Positions 1 to 7,794 of a DNA stretch of 64,000 nt are shown here, piece after piece; the stretch's first letter is position 1, and the number at the start of each line of letters is the position of its first letter. The stretch spans positions 646,346 through 710,345 of the forward strand of contig NZ_PZJG01000001.1 of the NCBI RefSeq assembly GCF_003259675.1. The letters are read 5' to 3'. Source of the stretch: Macrococcoides bohemicum. Its GTDB lineage: Bacteria > Bacillota > Bacilli > Staphylococcales > Staphylococcaceae. The notes under the pieces were generated by a model. It ran no database searches. It was given only the letters and a program-made list of their open reading frames with translations, and was not told the DNA's origin. Position numbers and translations under genes: made by a program.

Positions 1-1031
1 TCATCATACATTTTGGCAACATCAATTAAAGTGAACACATCTTTAGAAGATTTGTCTGCACTTTGAATATCAAGCTGCATTGTTTTAGCATCAATAATCG
101 GTTTCTCTTTTATTTCTATTCTAGCCAAAGCTTTTTCCATACTTTTTGCGCGACGATGCATTGCGGCATTTGGTGGTACAGCTTGATTCGCCCATATTTT
201 TAATTGTTTGATCTGTGCTTTCATCTTTTGAATTTTCTTCTGTTGATTTTTGTATTCTTCATACTCTCTTAAGATTCTATCTTCTTTTTCTTTTATGAAG
301 TAAGAATAATTTCCGTGATAAATATGCAGTGCTTGTTGATCTATCTCTAATATTTTACTCACCGTCTCATCAAGAAAATAACGGTCATGAGAAATAATAA
401 TAACAGCACCTTTATAATTTTTAATAAATTGCGTTAACCATTCAATACTATCGATATCCAGATGATTTGTCGGTTCATCCAGTAGTAATAATTCCGGTGA
501 TTGAAGTAATAACATGGCTAAACCAACTTTAGTACGTTCTCCACCTGAAAGCTGAGACCAAAGTCTATCGGCCAATGGATTAATTTTGAGACCGTGCATT
601 ACAAAGTTGATTTTACTATCCTTTTCATAACCACCTAGTGCTTCAAACTTCTCTTGTATATTGGCATATTGAACTAAAATCTTTTCAAGATTATCAGGGT
701 TACTTGCCATTTTTAATTCTAATGCTTTCATTTTCTTCTCTATTACATCAAGTTCAATAAAAGTTTGTGCTAAACATGAATAAACATCCATATCATCCGG
801 GAATTTCGGGATTTGGCTCAAAATACCAACTTGTGTATCTTTTGATAAACTAATAAAACCACTATCAGGACGCTCTTCTCCTGAAATGAGTTTGAATAAG
901 GTTGTTTTACCTTCTCCATTTCTTCCGATAAGACCAATACGATCATGATCGTTTACTTCAAATTTAATATCCTCAAAAATTACATCACCTGTAAAAGATT
1001 TTGATACTTGGGCTACGTTTAAAATATTCAT
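1..1031 (-). CDS. ABC-F family ATPase, N-terminal part (gene runs off the left edge)
   Basis: Soluble ABC-F protein with two ABC domains expected; these proteins act on ribosomes, and many displace macrolide, lincosamide or streptogramin antibiotics. The reading frame starts at 1031 (MNILNVAQVSKSF) and is open to base 1. Visible are Walker A GRNGEGKTT (about residues 37-45), the signature LSGGE, Walker B LLLLDEPTNHLD and the switch region ISHDRYFLD, followed by the basic inter-domain linker and the start of the second domain. There are no membrane segments. The ribosome-binding site CTAGAGGAG is part of an attenuator-like leader (see the regulatory entry), which favours an antibiotic-inducible resistance subtype over a housekeeping ABC-F. 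The exact subfamily cannot be decided without the C-terminal half. Confidence 0.9.
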   Translation of the reverse strand, partial: MNILNVAQVSKSFTGDVIFEDIKFEVNDHDRIGLIGRNGEGKTTLFKLISGEERPDSGFISLSKDTQVGILSQIPKFPDDMDVYSCLAQTFIELDVIEKKMKALELKMASNPDNLEKILVQYANIQEKFEALGGYEKDSKINFVMHGLKINPLADRLWSQLSGGERTKVGLAMLLLQSPELLLLDEPTNHLDIDSIEWLTQFIKNYKGAVIIISHDRYFLDETVSKILEIDQQALHIYHGNYSYFIKEKEDRILREYEEYKNQQKKIQKMKAQIKQLKIWANQAVPPNAAMHRRAKSMEKALARIEIKEKPIIDAKTMQLDIQSADKSSKDVFTLIDVAKMYD

Positions 1032-1036
1032 TTTTT

Positions 1037-1205
1037 CTCTCCTCTAGTTTGCTAGAGGAACAGTGTTTAGTATTCCTCTAGAAGTTGTATTTGCTTAAAA
1101 AAGGGCAGACTACACCAATTTGTCATTTTAAACGCAAATTTCCCACGTACCGTTAAAACAAAACGCATACGCTTCGCAACTTCTAAAAACAATACCAACA
1201 CCTCC
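1037..1205 (-). promoter_or_regulatory. Attenuator-like leader of the ABC-F gene
   Basis: Read on the minus strand, three related segments follow each other: CTAGAGGAA (1081-1073), TTCCTCTAG (1060-1052) and CTAGAGGAGAG (1047-1037), the last being the ribosome-binding site of the ABC-F gene. The middle segment can pair with the first, leaving the RBS free, or with the third, hiding it. A short leader ORF with its own GGAGG (1205-1201) runs into the first segment. This is the layout of ribosome-stalling attenuators of erm and msr genes. The switching itself is inferred. Confidence 0.7.
1067..1192 (-). CDS. Putative 41-residue leader peptide upstream of ABC-F
   Basis: A short frame starts at TTG (1192-1190), eight bases after GGAGG, and stops at TAA (1069-1067). 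The stop lies in the loop between the two arms of the attenuator hairpin. The peptide is basic in its middle (KRMRFVLTVRGKFAF). A ribosome stalled inside it would cover or open the first arm, CTAGAGGAA. Its position is that of a regulatory leader peptide, but the non-ATG start and its unusual length for this class make it uncertain. No protein family is recognised. Confidence 0.4.
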   Translation of the reverse strand: MFLEVAKRMRFVLTVRGKFAFKMTNWCSLPFFKQIQLLEEY

Positions 1206-1270
1206 GTTCGTAAAAATTAATTATATTATATAACAATTTTTAGAATATTTAAATATATATATTTAGAAAT

Positions 1271-1300
1271 AAAAATGAACTAGCGATAATATGCTAGTTC
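1271..1300 (-). terminator. Terminator of the isochorismatase-like gene
   Basis: Inverted repeat GAACTAGC / GCTAGTTC (1277-1284 and 1293-1300) followed on the minus strand by ATTTTTAT. It separates the hydrolase gene from the ABC-F leader. Confidence 0.6.
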
Positions 1301-1440
1301 TATTTTAAAGTTATAACTTTATACATTTAAAGAAAATAAAATCCGGTCGATGGATCGTACCTGCAAAAACTTCAGAATAACCCTCACGATATTATTTACA
1401 GCTAAAAATGAGATTATATCAAAATTATAAATAACCCAAA

Positions 1441-1935
1441 TCACACATACTCGTCTATCGTCAGAACTTCTACTTCATCAGACCAATGCAAAACTGTAGA
1501 TACAAAATCATTAATATCTAACCCAGGCATTTCATATGTTTCACAATTATTAACTGTTGCACAAGCATCTTCGATTACTGTAACTTTAAAGCCAAGTTCA
1601 TTAGCAATAATCGCATTAAATAAAATACAATATTCCATATTAAATCCGATAATGATAAGTTCAGTAACACCAAGTGAAATTAAATATTGTTGCAAATCCG
1701 TATCTTTAAATGCACTTGGTCTATTTTTAGAATAAATCTTATCGGCATTTTTATGAATAAATGGGTCTAAAGGTAATGGCTTATTTGTTTTGTCATCAAT
1801 ATGTTCCACAGCAATGACAGGTAATTTGTTTTCTTTAAATACTTCTACTAGATGAATAGCATTCTTCTTAACTACTGAAAAATCACCTTTTTCTAAAAAG
1901 TGTGTATGAAAATCAATAACTAATAAAGCTTCCAA
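1441..1935 (-). CDS. Cysteine hydrolase, isochorismatase family
   Basis: Single-domain alpha/beta hydrolase of 164 residues of the isochorismatase/nicotinamidase superfamily, which cleaves C-N or vinyl-ether bonds. The superfamily triad is visible as Asp8 (LLVIDFH), Lys70 (YSKNRPSAF) and Cys103 (FNMEYCILFNA). A conserved cis-peptide neighbourhood (IIIGFNMEYC) precedes the cysteine. It has no signal peptide and appears monocistronic, with a terminator at 1271-1300. The substrate cannot be told from sequence; it lacks the metal-binding residues expected in a true nicotinamidase, so a general cysteine hydrolase is the safest call. Confidence 0.85.
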   Translation of the reverse strand: MEALLVIDFHTHFLEKGDFSVVKKNAIHLVEVFKENKLPVIAVEHIDDKTNKPLPLDPFIHKNADKIYSKNRPSAFKDTDLQQYLISLGVTELIIIGFNMEYCILFNAIIANELGFKVTVIEDACATVNNCETYEMPGLDINDFVSTVLHWSDEVEVLTIDEYV

Positions 1936-2093
1936 AATATCACCTCAAAATAAATAAAAAATTCATTTGTCCATGCGAAAAAAATAATAAAATTACATAA
2001 TATATTAAAGAATATGTAACACCCTCAAATTAATGTATTACATTTATTATAAAGGATTTTCGAAAAATTAAAATGAAATAAAAGGAGAAAACT

Positions 2094-2250
2094 ATGAAAA
2101 TATATCCTTTGGAGAAATTGATAATCACAATTCATTCAGTAAGAATACAGAGGTATTCTTTGAAGCTGGGAAATGCATGAAACAAGAACGAATAATGGTT
2201 TAAATGCAGTTATTATTGAAAGCCCAGATTTTTAAAAGATGATCTGTTTC
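2094..2250 (+). pseudogene. Probable decayed small gene
   Basis: A good ribosome-binding site (AAAGGAG) precedes ATG at 2094, but the frame stops after 28 codons. Coding-like stretches continue in other frames (for example GEIDNHNSFSKNTEVFFEAG, then NNGLNAVIIESPDF), as if two frameshifts broke a gene of roughly 60 or more codons. The original family is not recognised. The rest of the 2036-2455 gap holds only this remnant and the dyad at 2379-2429. Confidence 0.35.
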
Positions 2251-2378
2251 AATATAATCAATAAATTCTCCCATTTTAATATTGTACAAATTTTCTGATA
2301 ATGATAAGATGAATGCATTAAAAATAATAAAAGGTGATCTCATATGTAATGGTTTTTTTCTAATTCATCAATTAGACG

Positions 2379-2429
2379 TAGACTTACAAGTCAATAAAAA
2401 CAATTAAATAAGTTGTATTTGTAAGTCTA
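2379..2429 (+). promoter_or_regulatory. Inverted repeat upstream of the MFS gene
   Basis: Perfect 11-base arms TAGACTTACAA (2379-2389) and TTGTAAGTCTA (2419-2429) separated by 29 bases, ending 27 bases before the MFS start codon. No U-run follows, so it is not a standard terminator. It may be a two-site operator or an mRNA structure controlling the carrier. Confidence 0.5.
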
Positions 2430-2455
2430 TGATCTTCTTAAATTAGGAGGAAATC

Positions 2456-3628
2456 ATGAAAGGATTTACAAATAACTTTAAATACTTATACTTTAGTCAG
2501 TTATTCGCCAATACGAGCGATAATATTTATATTATTGCACTGATTGCTTATCTATATGAATTAACGCACTCTATTCAATTAAGTGCATTAGTTCCTATTT
2601 TCATCACATCTGCTTATTTTGTAAGTGGGTTTATCGCACCAATTATATATTCTAGATTTCAAAAGCAATATATTTTAGTGTTTAATCAAACGATGAAATG
2701 TGGCTTGCTGATCATATTGATCGGTACAATGTATGTTGAATTGCACTATATTTATATATTAGGGTTAGCATTTATGATTGCGTTCTTAGATGGATTTACA
2801 AATCCGTTAAGCAACACATTAATCCCCTACTTTGAGTTAAAGGATAATATACTTAGAGCAAACGGAAAAATTAGCAGTATGAATAATATGATACAAATTT
2901 CAGCCTGGGCATTAGGCAGTTTATTGTTAGCATTCCTGCATAGTGATGGATTGATTATGTTTTGTGTCATCTTGTCTATCATATCTGTGATATTTATGAT
3001 GAAGATAAATTTTAATATTAATACTGTAGAGAGTGAGCATATGGGTTCCAAAAGTTTCAAAGCGGTTATTAAAAGTAATCGTACCAGTTACAGTCAATAT
3101 TTAAATTGGAATACTTTCATCGCGTCATTTGGCCATGCTGTCTGGATTGCTGCAATAATGATTGCCTTTGTAAAAGAATATTTAAATGCCCCATCTTACT
3201 GGTTTGGTATTATTAACGCGGCATTTTTCGTAGGTTTACTTGTCGGATCAAAGATGATTCATTTGATTGAAAGATTTAAAATGATGCACTTCTATTACAG
3301 TGGATATATGCTGCTTTCACTCATTACGTTTGTCTTCGGGATTAACAGGTGGTTAATACTAGCAGTCTTGCTATCTTGGCTTTATGGCATTATAGAGCAA
3401 TTATTATCAATATCGCTACACACAGAAATACAAAAGCATTTAAATCATGAAACACTGCTTGATACTTATACACTGAATCAGAGTATATATAGTTTAGGAT
3501 TTTGTTTATCAACATTTGTGATGTCGTTACTAGCAGAACACGCTACCTTAACATTCGCATTTATTGTAGCATCCCTTGCTTACTTATTGATATGTTTACT
3601 CACATATCGATATAAAAATATATTCTAA
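2456..3628 (+). CDS. MFS transporter
   Basis: Polytopic membrane protein of 390 residues with about 12 hydrophobic segments, typical of drug or metabolite exporters of the major facilitator superfamily. Start ATG is preceded by AGGAGG with 6-base spacing. The N-terminal half carries the SQLFANTSDNIYIIAL helix, and a polar central loop lies around residues 185-215 (SEHMGSKSFKAVIKSNR). The gene is alone, with a strong terminator after it and a dyad before it. Substrate unknown; similarity in style to Mef-type exporters is only an impression. No regulator gene is adjacent. Confidence 0.8.
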   Translation: MKGFTNNFKYLYFSQLFANTSDNIYIIALIAYLYELTHSIQLSALVPIFITSAYFVSGFIAPIIYSRFQKQYILVFNQTMKCGLLIILIGTMYVELHYIYILGLAFMIAFLDGFTNPLSNTLIPYFELKDNILRANGKISSMNNMIQISAWALGSLLLAFLHSDGLIMFCVILSIISVIFMMKINFNINTVESEHMGSKSFKAVIKSNRTSYSQYLNWNTFIASFGHAVWIAAIMIAFVKEYLNAPSYWFGIINAAFFVGLLVGSKMIHLIERFKMMHFYYSGYMLLSLITFVFGINRWLILAVLLSWLYGIIEQLLSISLHTEIQKHLNHETLLDTYTLNQSIYSLGFCLSTFVMSLLAEHATLTFAFIVASLAYLLICLLTYRYKNIF

Positions 3629-3633
3629 AGCAC

Positions 3634-3669
3634 AAACCCATCGCTCAAATGTTTGAGTGATGGGTTTTT
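3634..3669 (+). terminator. Terminator of MFS gene
   Basis: AAACCCATC(G)CTCAAA / TTTGAGTGATGGGTTT hairpin followed by TTTTA. Confidence 0.85.
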
Positions 3670-3727
3670 AAAATCAGTATATTCAGGAGTAAAAAGTAAT
3701 AATTATATACATAATATCTCGTTAGTG

Positions 3728-3744
3728 GTACAATAATATTGTAC
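3728..3744 (+). promoter_or_regulatory. YefM-type operator palindrome
   Basis: Perfect dyad GTACAATAATATTGTAC just upstream of the antitoxin RBS. YefM antitoxins are known to bind TGTACA-type sites, so this is the likely autoregulatory operator of the yefM-yoeB pair. Confidence 0.65.
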
Positions 3745-3758
3745 AAGGAGGCGATAAA

Positions 3759-4016
3759 ATGAAAGTCACAACTTATTCTAATGCAAGATCAAATTTTAGA
3801 AAAATAATAGATATTGTTAATGAAGACTGTGAACCTTACACAATCACAACAAATACGCATAATGCCGTGATATTATCTGAACAAGACTATAATAGTATGA
3901 TTGAAACACTTTATTTACAGAGTACACCAGCGAATGCCGAAAGATTACAAAAAGCGATTGATGAATCAATTGATAAAAATAACTTACTTCAAGTTGAGAT
4001 TGATTTAGATGCCTAA
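3759..4016 (+). CDS. yefM: Type II antitoxin, Phd/YefM family
   Basis: Antitoxin of 85 residues that binds the YoeB RNase and represses its own operon. The N-terminal half (MKVTTYSNARSNFRKIIDIV) is the DNA-binding YefM fold; the acidic C-terminal tail (ending VEIDLDA) is the toxin-neutralising arm. RBS AAGGAGG, 7 bases before ATG. It overlaps the toxin gene by 8 bases, the usual translational coupling. A palindromic operator lies at 3728-3744. Confidence 0.92.
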   Translation: MKVTTYSNARSNFRKIIDIVNEDCEPYTITTNTHNAVILSEQDYNSMIETLYLQSTPANAERLQKAIDESIDKNNLLQVEIDLDA

Positions 4017-4281
4017 GAAAAAGATACTATTTTATTCAAGTGGTTTTGAAGATTATACGTACTGGCAAACTAACGATAAAACTGTATTAAAGAAAATAAA
4101 TAAACTAATAAAGAGTATTATGATTGATGGTCCAAATGAAGGTATAGGTAAGCCAGAAAAATTATTAGGAAACTATACAGGTTGCTATAGCAGAAGGATC
4201 ACTCATGAACATAGGCTCGTATATAAGATAGAAGATGATTCAATTTGTATTTTACAATGTCGTTTTCATTATAAAAGGTAG
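4009..4281 (+). CDS. yoeB: Type II toxin, YoeB family mRNA interferase
   Basis: Ribosome-dependent endoribonuclease of 90 residues that cleaves mRNA in the A site. Family hallmarks are visible: DYTYWQTNDKTVLKKINKLI near the N-terminus, GKPEKLLGNYTGCYSRRIT in the middle, and the C-terminal block EHRLVYKIEDDS...CRFHYK. The catalytic Glu/Arg/His/Tyr set (RRI, EHRLVY, FHY) appears intact, so the toxin is probably active. It starts inside the end of yefM and ends in a bidirectional terminator. It is full length, with no sign of decay. Confidence 0.93.
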   Translation: MPKKKILFYSSGFEDYTYWQTNDKTVLKKINKLIKSIMIDGPNEGIGKPEKLLGNYTGCYSRRITHEHRLVYKIEDDSICILQCRFHYKR

Positions 4282-4320
4282 AATAGCCATTCATTAGACT
4301 ATTCTACCTTAATTTTTTTA
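4275..4320. terminator. Bidirectional terminator between yoeB and the 4299 gene
   Basis: AAGGTAGAATAG / CTATTCTACCTT hairpin with U-runs on both sides. Both convergent genes stop within it. Confidence 0.8.
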
Positions 4321-5066
4321 TAAATTTTATAATTAACTTCATCTCTTTTACTTTGAATCCTCTCAAATCGTTCTATTGTCCATGGCTCCCAGAATGTTTG
4401 TCCTTGCTTGTTAAAGACATATTCGTCATCAATCGCATAACATGCATGTGTTAGTATATTATCCTGATAGAAACAGATAACATCTCCACTATTAAATGAA
4501 GATTCCACTTCTTTGTATCCAAGACGGTTAAGGAAGAGCATAAAGGTTTCCTGATGCACCCACTGTTCTAATATAAATGGATTTTTAGTTAATGCATACA
4601 GTGTTGCCGACAAACAATTTGCGCCATGGTTTTCCGGGAATTTATTATGCAAGGCAGTAAGATGAGATATTGAATTGAACTGCGTTATATCTGTTTTGCT
4701 TGGTTCATCATCGAACTGTTGGATAAAGCTTATTTGTTCTTTTTGAGAGAGCGTATCCCAATATGCTGAAGTGATTAATCTATCATCATTGATCAACTGC
4801 GTACCATTATCGATCATTTCTTGTTTCAATGCATCTTTAAATGTATTTTCTATACTTTCATACCATCCTGGTTCAGCTACAATAACAAACTCATATGTCA
4901 GATGCCATGTTTGATACGTTGAATTGTTAACAACATTTGATAAGCTACTGTTTTTCTTAAACTCTTCTTTCGGAACAACTAAGGTGTTTAATAAATTATA
5001 CTGATGTTCATTTAAGAAAGCTTCTGATATAAAGAAAAGGTCAAACTCAAACTTCAAATTACGCAC
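4299..5066 (-). CDS. NlpC/P60-like cysteine hydrolase-fold protein, hypothetical
   Basis: Protein of 255 residues, last gene of a four-gene operon. The N-terminal 130 residues are not recognised. The C-terminal part looks like a papain/NlpC-P60 fold: GANCLSATLYAL places a cysteine at 151 at a helix start; SGDVICFYQDNILTHACYAI gives the typical GDVxxF strand and a histidine at 207; a polar residue follows near 219 (VFNKQGQ). No signal peptide is visible, so it would act in the cytoplasm. The start is 5 bases after the Nudix stop. Catalysis is inferred from the motif layout; substrate unknown. Confidence 0.6.
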   Translation of the reverse strand: MRNLKFEFDLFFISEAFLNEHQYNLLNTLVVPKEEFKKNSSLSNVVNNSTYQTWHLTYEFVIVAEPGWYESIENTFKDALKQEMIDNGTQLINDDRLITSAYWDTLSQKEQISFIQQFDDEPSKTDITQFNSISHLTALHNKFPENHGANCLSATLYALTKNPFILEQWVHQETFMLFLNRLGYKEVESSFNSGDVICFYQDNILTHACYAIDDEYVFNKQGQTFWEPWTIERFERIQSKRDEVNYKIYKKIKVE

Positions 5067-5071
5067 GTTAA

Positions 5072-5557
5072 CTACCCCACTTTAATATACTTACAATATC
5101 TATCCCATAAATCTGGTATTACTTCATCTAAATTTTGTTCAATTTCATTCGGTGCTACCCACTTAGCATCAACAACTTCTTCAGCCTGAAGATTAAATGT
5201 AATGTCATTGGTTGGTGATTCGTATAGATAAGTCTCAGTAATATAATGTGAATGCATGGTATAACCTTTGAATTGAATATCATCTAAAGGCGCAAATATA
5301 CCTGCTTCTTCAAGTAACTCACGATGTGCAGCAAGTACACCATCTTCTCCTGCAACAGCAGATCCTCGACTACATTCCCATTTCAAACCAAGTGGTTTAT
5401 CAGGATGACGTTGTGTAAGTAGCAAATCACCATTTGGTTTCTGTACCCAGATTTCTACTACTAAATGGTACAATCCATCAGGTACTGTAACGCCTCTTTC
5501 ATGGAGGATACCAGTTTTTTGTCTATTGATATCTAGAAGTTCCCATATTTCACTCAA
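5072..5557 (-). CDS. Nudix hydrolase
   Basis: Enzyme of 161 residues that hydrolyses nucleoside-diphosphate-X compounds. A complete Nudix box is visible at residues 65-87 (G65, E71, then RELLEEAG at 79-86). The front part (ELLDINRQKTG, then PDGLYHLVVEIWV) resembles the IPP-isomerase-like, YfcD-type subgroup. It lies third in an operon with a metallopeptidase and an APH-type kinase upstream and an NlpC/P60-like protein 5 bases downstream. The substrate is unknown. Confidence 0.88.
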   Translation of the reverse strand: MSEIWELLDINRQKTGILHERGVTVPDGLYHLVVEIWVQKPNGDLLLTQRHPDKPLGLKWECSRGSAVAGEDGVLAAHRELLEEAGIFAPLDDIQFKGYTMHSHYITETYLYESPTNDITFNLQAEEVVDAKWVAPNEIEQNLDEVIPDLWDRYCKYIKVG

Positions 5558-5588
5558 GTGTATCCCTCCAATGATGTAATTCGCAATA

Positions 5589-6479
5589 TTATTTATACCA
5601 TTTAGGAATTACAATATTAAAATCTTCATAATACTTACGTTGTACTTCAAATTCTTGTTTCATGACTTGTATTTCTTTGACACCGAATTGGACTGCCCAT
5701 GGTAATGAAGATAAGATATTCGTCGCGATATAAACAGATAATACTTTCCAAAAATCAATCGGTACTTTACCATCAAAATATCCATCAACGCGCCCTCTAC
5801 TAAAAGCCTCACTCGTATTTACACACCAGCTGATACGATTGAATTCTTCAAATGGTGCACCGATACTACATCTATCAAAATCAATAATCCATAGTTTACC
5901 TTTTTCATCAATGACCATATTCCCAACATGATAATCGCCGTGGTGGTAGACAACAGGTTTATCGATGATACGATTTTCATACTTTTCTATTACATTAAAT
6001 AAACACTGATCATTATCGTATTTATATTCACAGTTTAGATACATCGATTTCTTACGTTCGATTTTCTTTAGGAAAAAGTCACGCCATCCAAACTGATTTG
6101 CTCCAGGTATAGTATGAATGGCTTTCAATATTCTGCCGGCTTCAAGACCAAGTTCATATTGCTCTTCTAAAGTTAATGTCGGCAATATTTCTTTAGCTTC
6201 ATGACCTTCAATCCATTGGTATAATAAATAATAATGATTATGATACTTACCATGTGATACTAATTGTTGCACAGGAAGCCCAAGGTCCATACACTGTTCA
6301 ACTAAATAAATTTGCAATTTAATATCTTCTATTCTATCAATAGAAGAAAGCCGTAATAGATACTTTTCATCCCGAGTTGTAACGATATATTTTTGGTCAT
6401 CCGACCAGCCTTTGTTGAAGCTTTCTAACTTCACAAAATGAAAGCCTGGCAAGCGTTCATTTAAATCATCAATATGCAT
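5589..6479 (-). CDS. Aminoglycoside/choline-kinase-like phosphotransferase (APH family)
   Basis: Kinase of 296 residues with the APH fold. The Brenner motif HGDYHVGNM (180-188) supplies catalytic Asp182 and metal-binding Asn187; IIDFDR (198-203) supplies the second metal-binding Asp. The N-terminal lobe is short and the nucleotide lysine is not obvious. Family members phosphorylate aminoglycosides, macrolides, choline or sugars. It starts 9 bases downstream of the metallopeptidase stop, with GGAGGGTGCC at the RBS. Drug resistance is possible but not shown; a metabolite kinase is equally likely. Confidence 0.85.
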   Translation of the reverse strand: MHIDDLNERLPGFHFVKLESFNKGWSDDQKYIVTTRDEKYLLRLSSIDRIEDIKLQIYLVEQCMDLGLPVQQLVSHGKYHNHYYLLYQWIEGHEAKEILPTLTLEEQYELGLEAGRILKAIHTIPGANQFGWRDFFLKKIERKKSMYLNCEYKYDNDQCLFNVIEKYENRIIDKPVVYHHGDYHVGNMVIDEKGKLWIIDFDRCSIGAPFEEFNRISWCVNTSEAFSRGRVDGYFDGKVPIDFWKVLSVYIATNILSSLPWAVQFGVKEIQVMKQEFEVQRKYYEDFNIVIPKWYK

Positions 6480-6488
6480 GGCACCCTC

Positions 6489-7229
6489 CTATATATGTGT
6501 TTCAAAATAATGTGATAAAGATACCTTTCTTCCTTCCGTATCCCAATCATGATAAAGTTTAAATAAGCATGATACATCTCCATCTACAAGATTTACAAAC
6601 TGAGTGATTTTAACAAAACTCATCCAGTAATGAAACATAATATATTCCTTCGAATGCGAGTAAATATCATAAGTAAAGTGTTCTAAAGGTAAGTCACCGA
6701 ATTCATTTAAATAATATTCGTAAAGTGACTTTTCAAGATGATATATGTCATCGAATAACTGTTCATCAAAAAAGAACTTTCTAGGAAGATAAGTCGCCAT
6801 TCCTTCTTCAAACCACATATCTTCACACGTTGGATTCTCTTCATCGAATTCAGCAAGAAATAGATCAATATGATGCGCGAGTTCATGTCCTAATATTGCA
6901 AGCATCTCATCTTTAGTGTGCGCGGCATAAAATGACGTGTATTTATCTTTTAAAGCTTCTGGTAGCAACGCTGTTAAATATCGTGCCCAGTAATCTAAAT
7001 CAGCACACATATAGATCGCTTCATTTCTCGTAAAAGCAGGTACTGGTTTTTCAAGTACCTCCTCCATCACAAAACGTGATGCCCAGAATACACCCTTTGG
7101 TATATCCTTTAACTGAAAATAATCTTCAAGATATTGTTGGAAATCATTAATTTGTGTATGGAAATATGTAATATCAGCATGATACTTATTTAGATCAGCT
7201 GCTTGTTCAAATGTATAGATTGGTTTCAT
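6489..7229 (-). CDS. Putative zinc metallopeptidase (HExxH)
   Basis: First gene of the 7229-4299 operon. The start MKPIYTF at 7229 is preferred over an upstream in-frame start at 7256 because AAAGGTG lies just before it. In the resulting 246-residue protein, GHELAHHIDLF (114-124) supplies the HExxH zinc site and WFEEGMATYLPR (139-150) looks like the third-ligand glutamate helix of gluzincins. There is no signal peptide or membrane helix, so it is cytoplasmic. Proteolytic activity is inferred from the motif; the substrate is unknown. Confidence 0.75.
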   Translation of the reverse strand: MKPIYTFEQAADLNKYHADITYFHTQINDFQQYLEDYFQLKDIPKGVFWASRFVMEEVLEKPVPAFTRNEAIYMCADLDYWARYLTALLPEALKDKYTSFYAAHTKDEMLAILGHELAHHIDLFLAEFDEENPTCEDMWFEEGMATYLPRKFFFDEQLFDDIYHLEKSLYEYYLNEFGDLPLEHFTYDIYSHSKEYIMFHYWMSFVKITQFVNLVDGDVSCLFKLYHDWDTEGRKVSLSHYFETHI

Positions 7230-7311
7230 TAATATGCACCTTTCTATGTTTATCATAAGAAAAAAATATATAATGACATTATACAGAAAATTCTTACAAA
7301 AAGGTGATTCG

Positions 7312-7758
7312 ATGTTAAAACAAGTTTATGAAATTAACGATGAAATTTTAGCGTTATTGTTATTAGCAGACCCTTCGATTGAAATGATTAATCAATATAT
7401 TAGTGAAAGTTCAATCTATATATTAGAACAAAGCAAATTTACCGGTGTTGTTGTACTTAAAGAAGTAAGTGAATCAACGATGGAAATAATGAATATTGCA
7501 GTAAGTGAAGCTTATCAAGGAAAAGGTTATGGAAAGTTGATGCTAAAAGAAGCAGAAAAAATAGCGAAGCATTCAGGATATAACAATTTAATCATTGCTA
7601 CAGCCAACTCAAGTCTGAACCAACTCGCATTATATCAAAAGTGTGGATTTAGAATAATAGACATAGAAAAAGACTTCTTTATCAATGCATATAAAGAAGT
7701 CTTAATTGAAAATGGTATAAAAGCGATGGATAAGATAATACTTAGCAAAAATATATAA
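7312..7758 (+). CDS. GNAT family N-acetyltransferase
   Basis: Acetyl-CoA-dependent transferase of 148 residues. The start at 7312 follows AAAGGTGATTCG; the longer in-frame start at 7234 has no ribosome-binding site and would overlap the divergent metallopeptidase. The acetyl-CoA loop QGKGYG (69-74) and the later strand-helix NQLALYQKCGFR are typical GNAT motifs B and D. The substrate cannot be predicted. It is divergent from the metallopeptidase operon and shares an approximately 80-base promoter region with it. Confidence 0.85.
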   Translation: MLKQVYEINDEILALLLLADPSIEMINQYISESSIYILEQSKFTGVVVLKEVSESTMEIMNIAVSEAYQGKGYGKLMLKEAEKIAKHSGYNNLIIATANSSLNQLALYQKCGFRIIDIEKDFFINAYKEVLIENGIKAMDKIILSKNI

Positions 7759-7794
7759 AATCTAATTCATAAGATTTCAATTCTGCCATACAAT

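Noticed and set aside
2350..2455. Riboswitch before the MFS gene
   Set aside because: Only one long-range dyad is visible, without the conserved loops of a known riboswitch class or a terminator.
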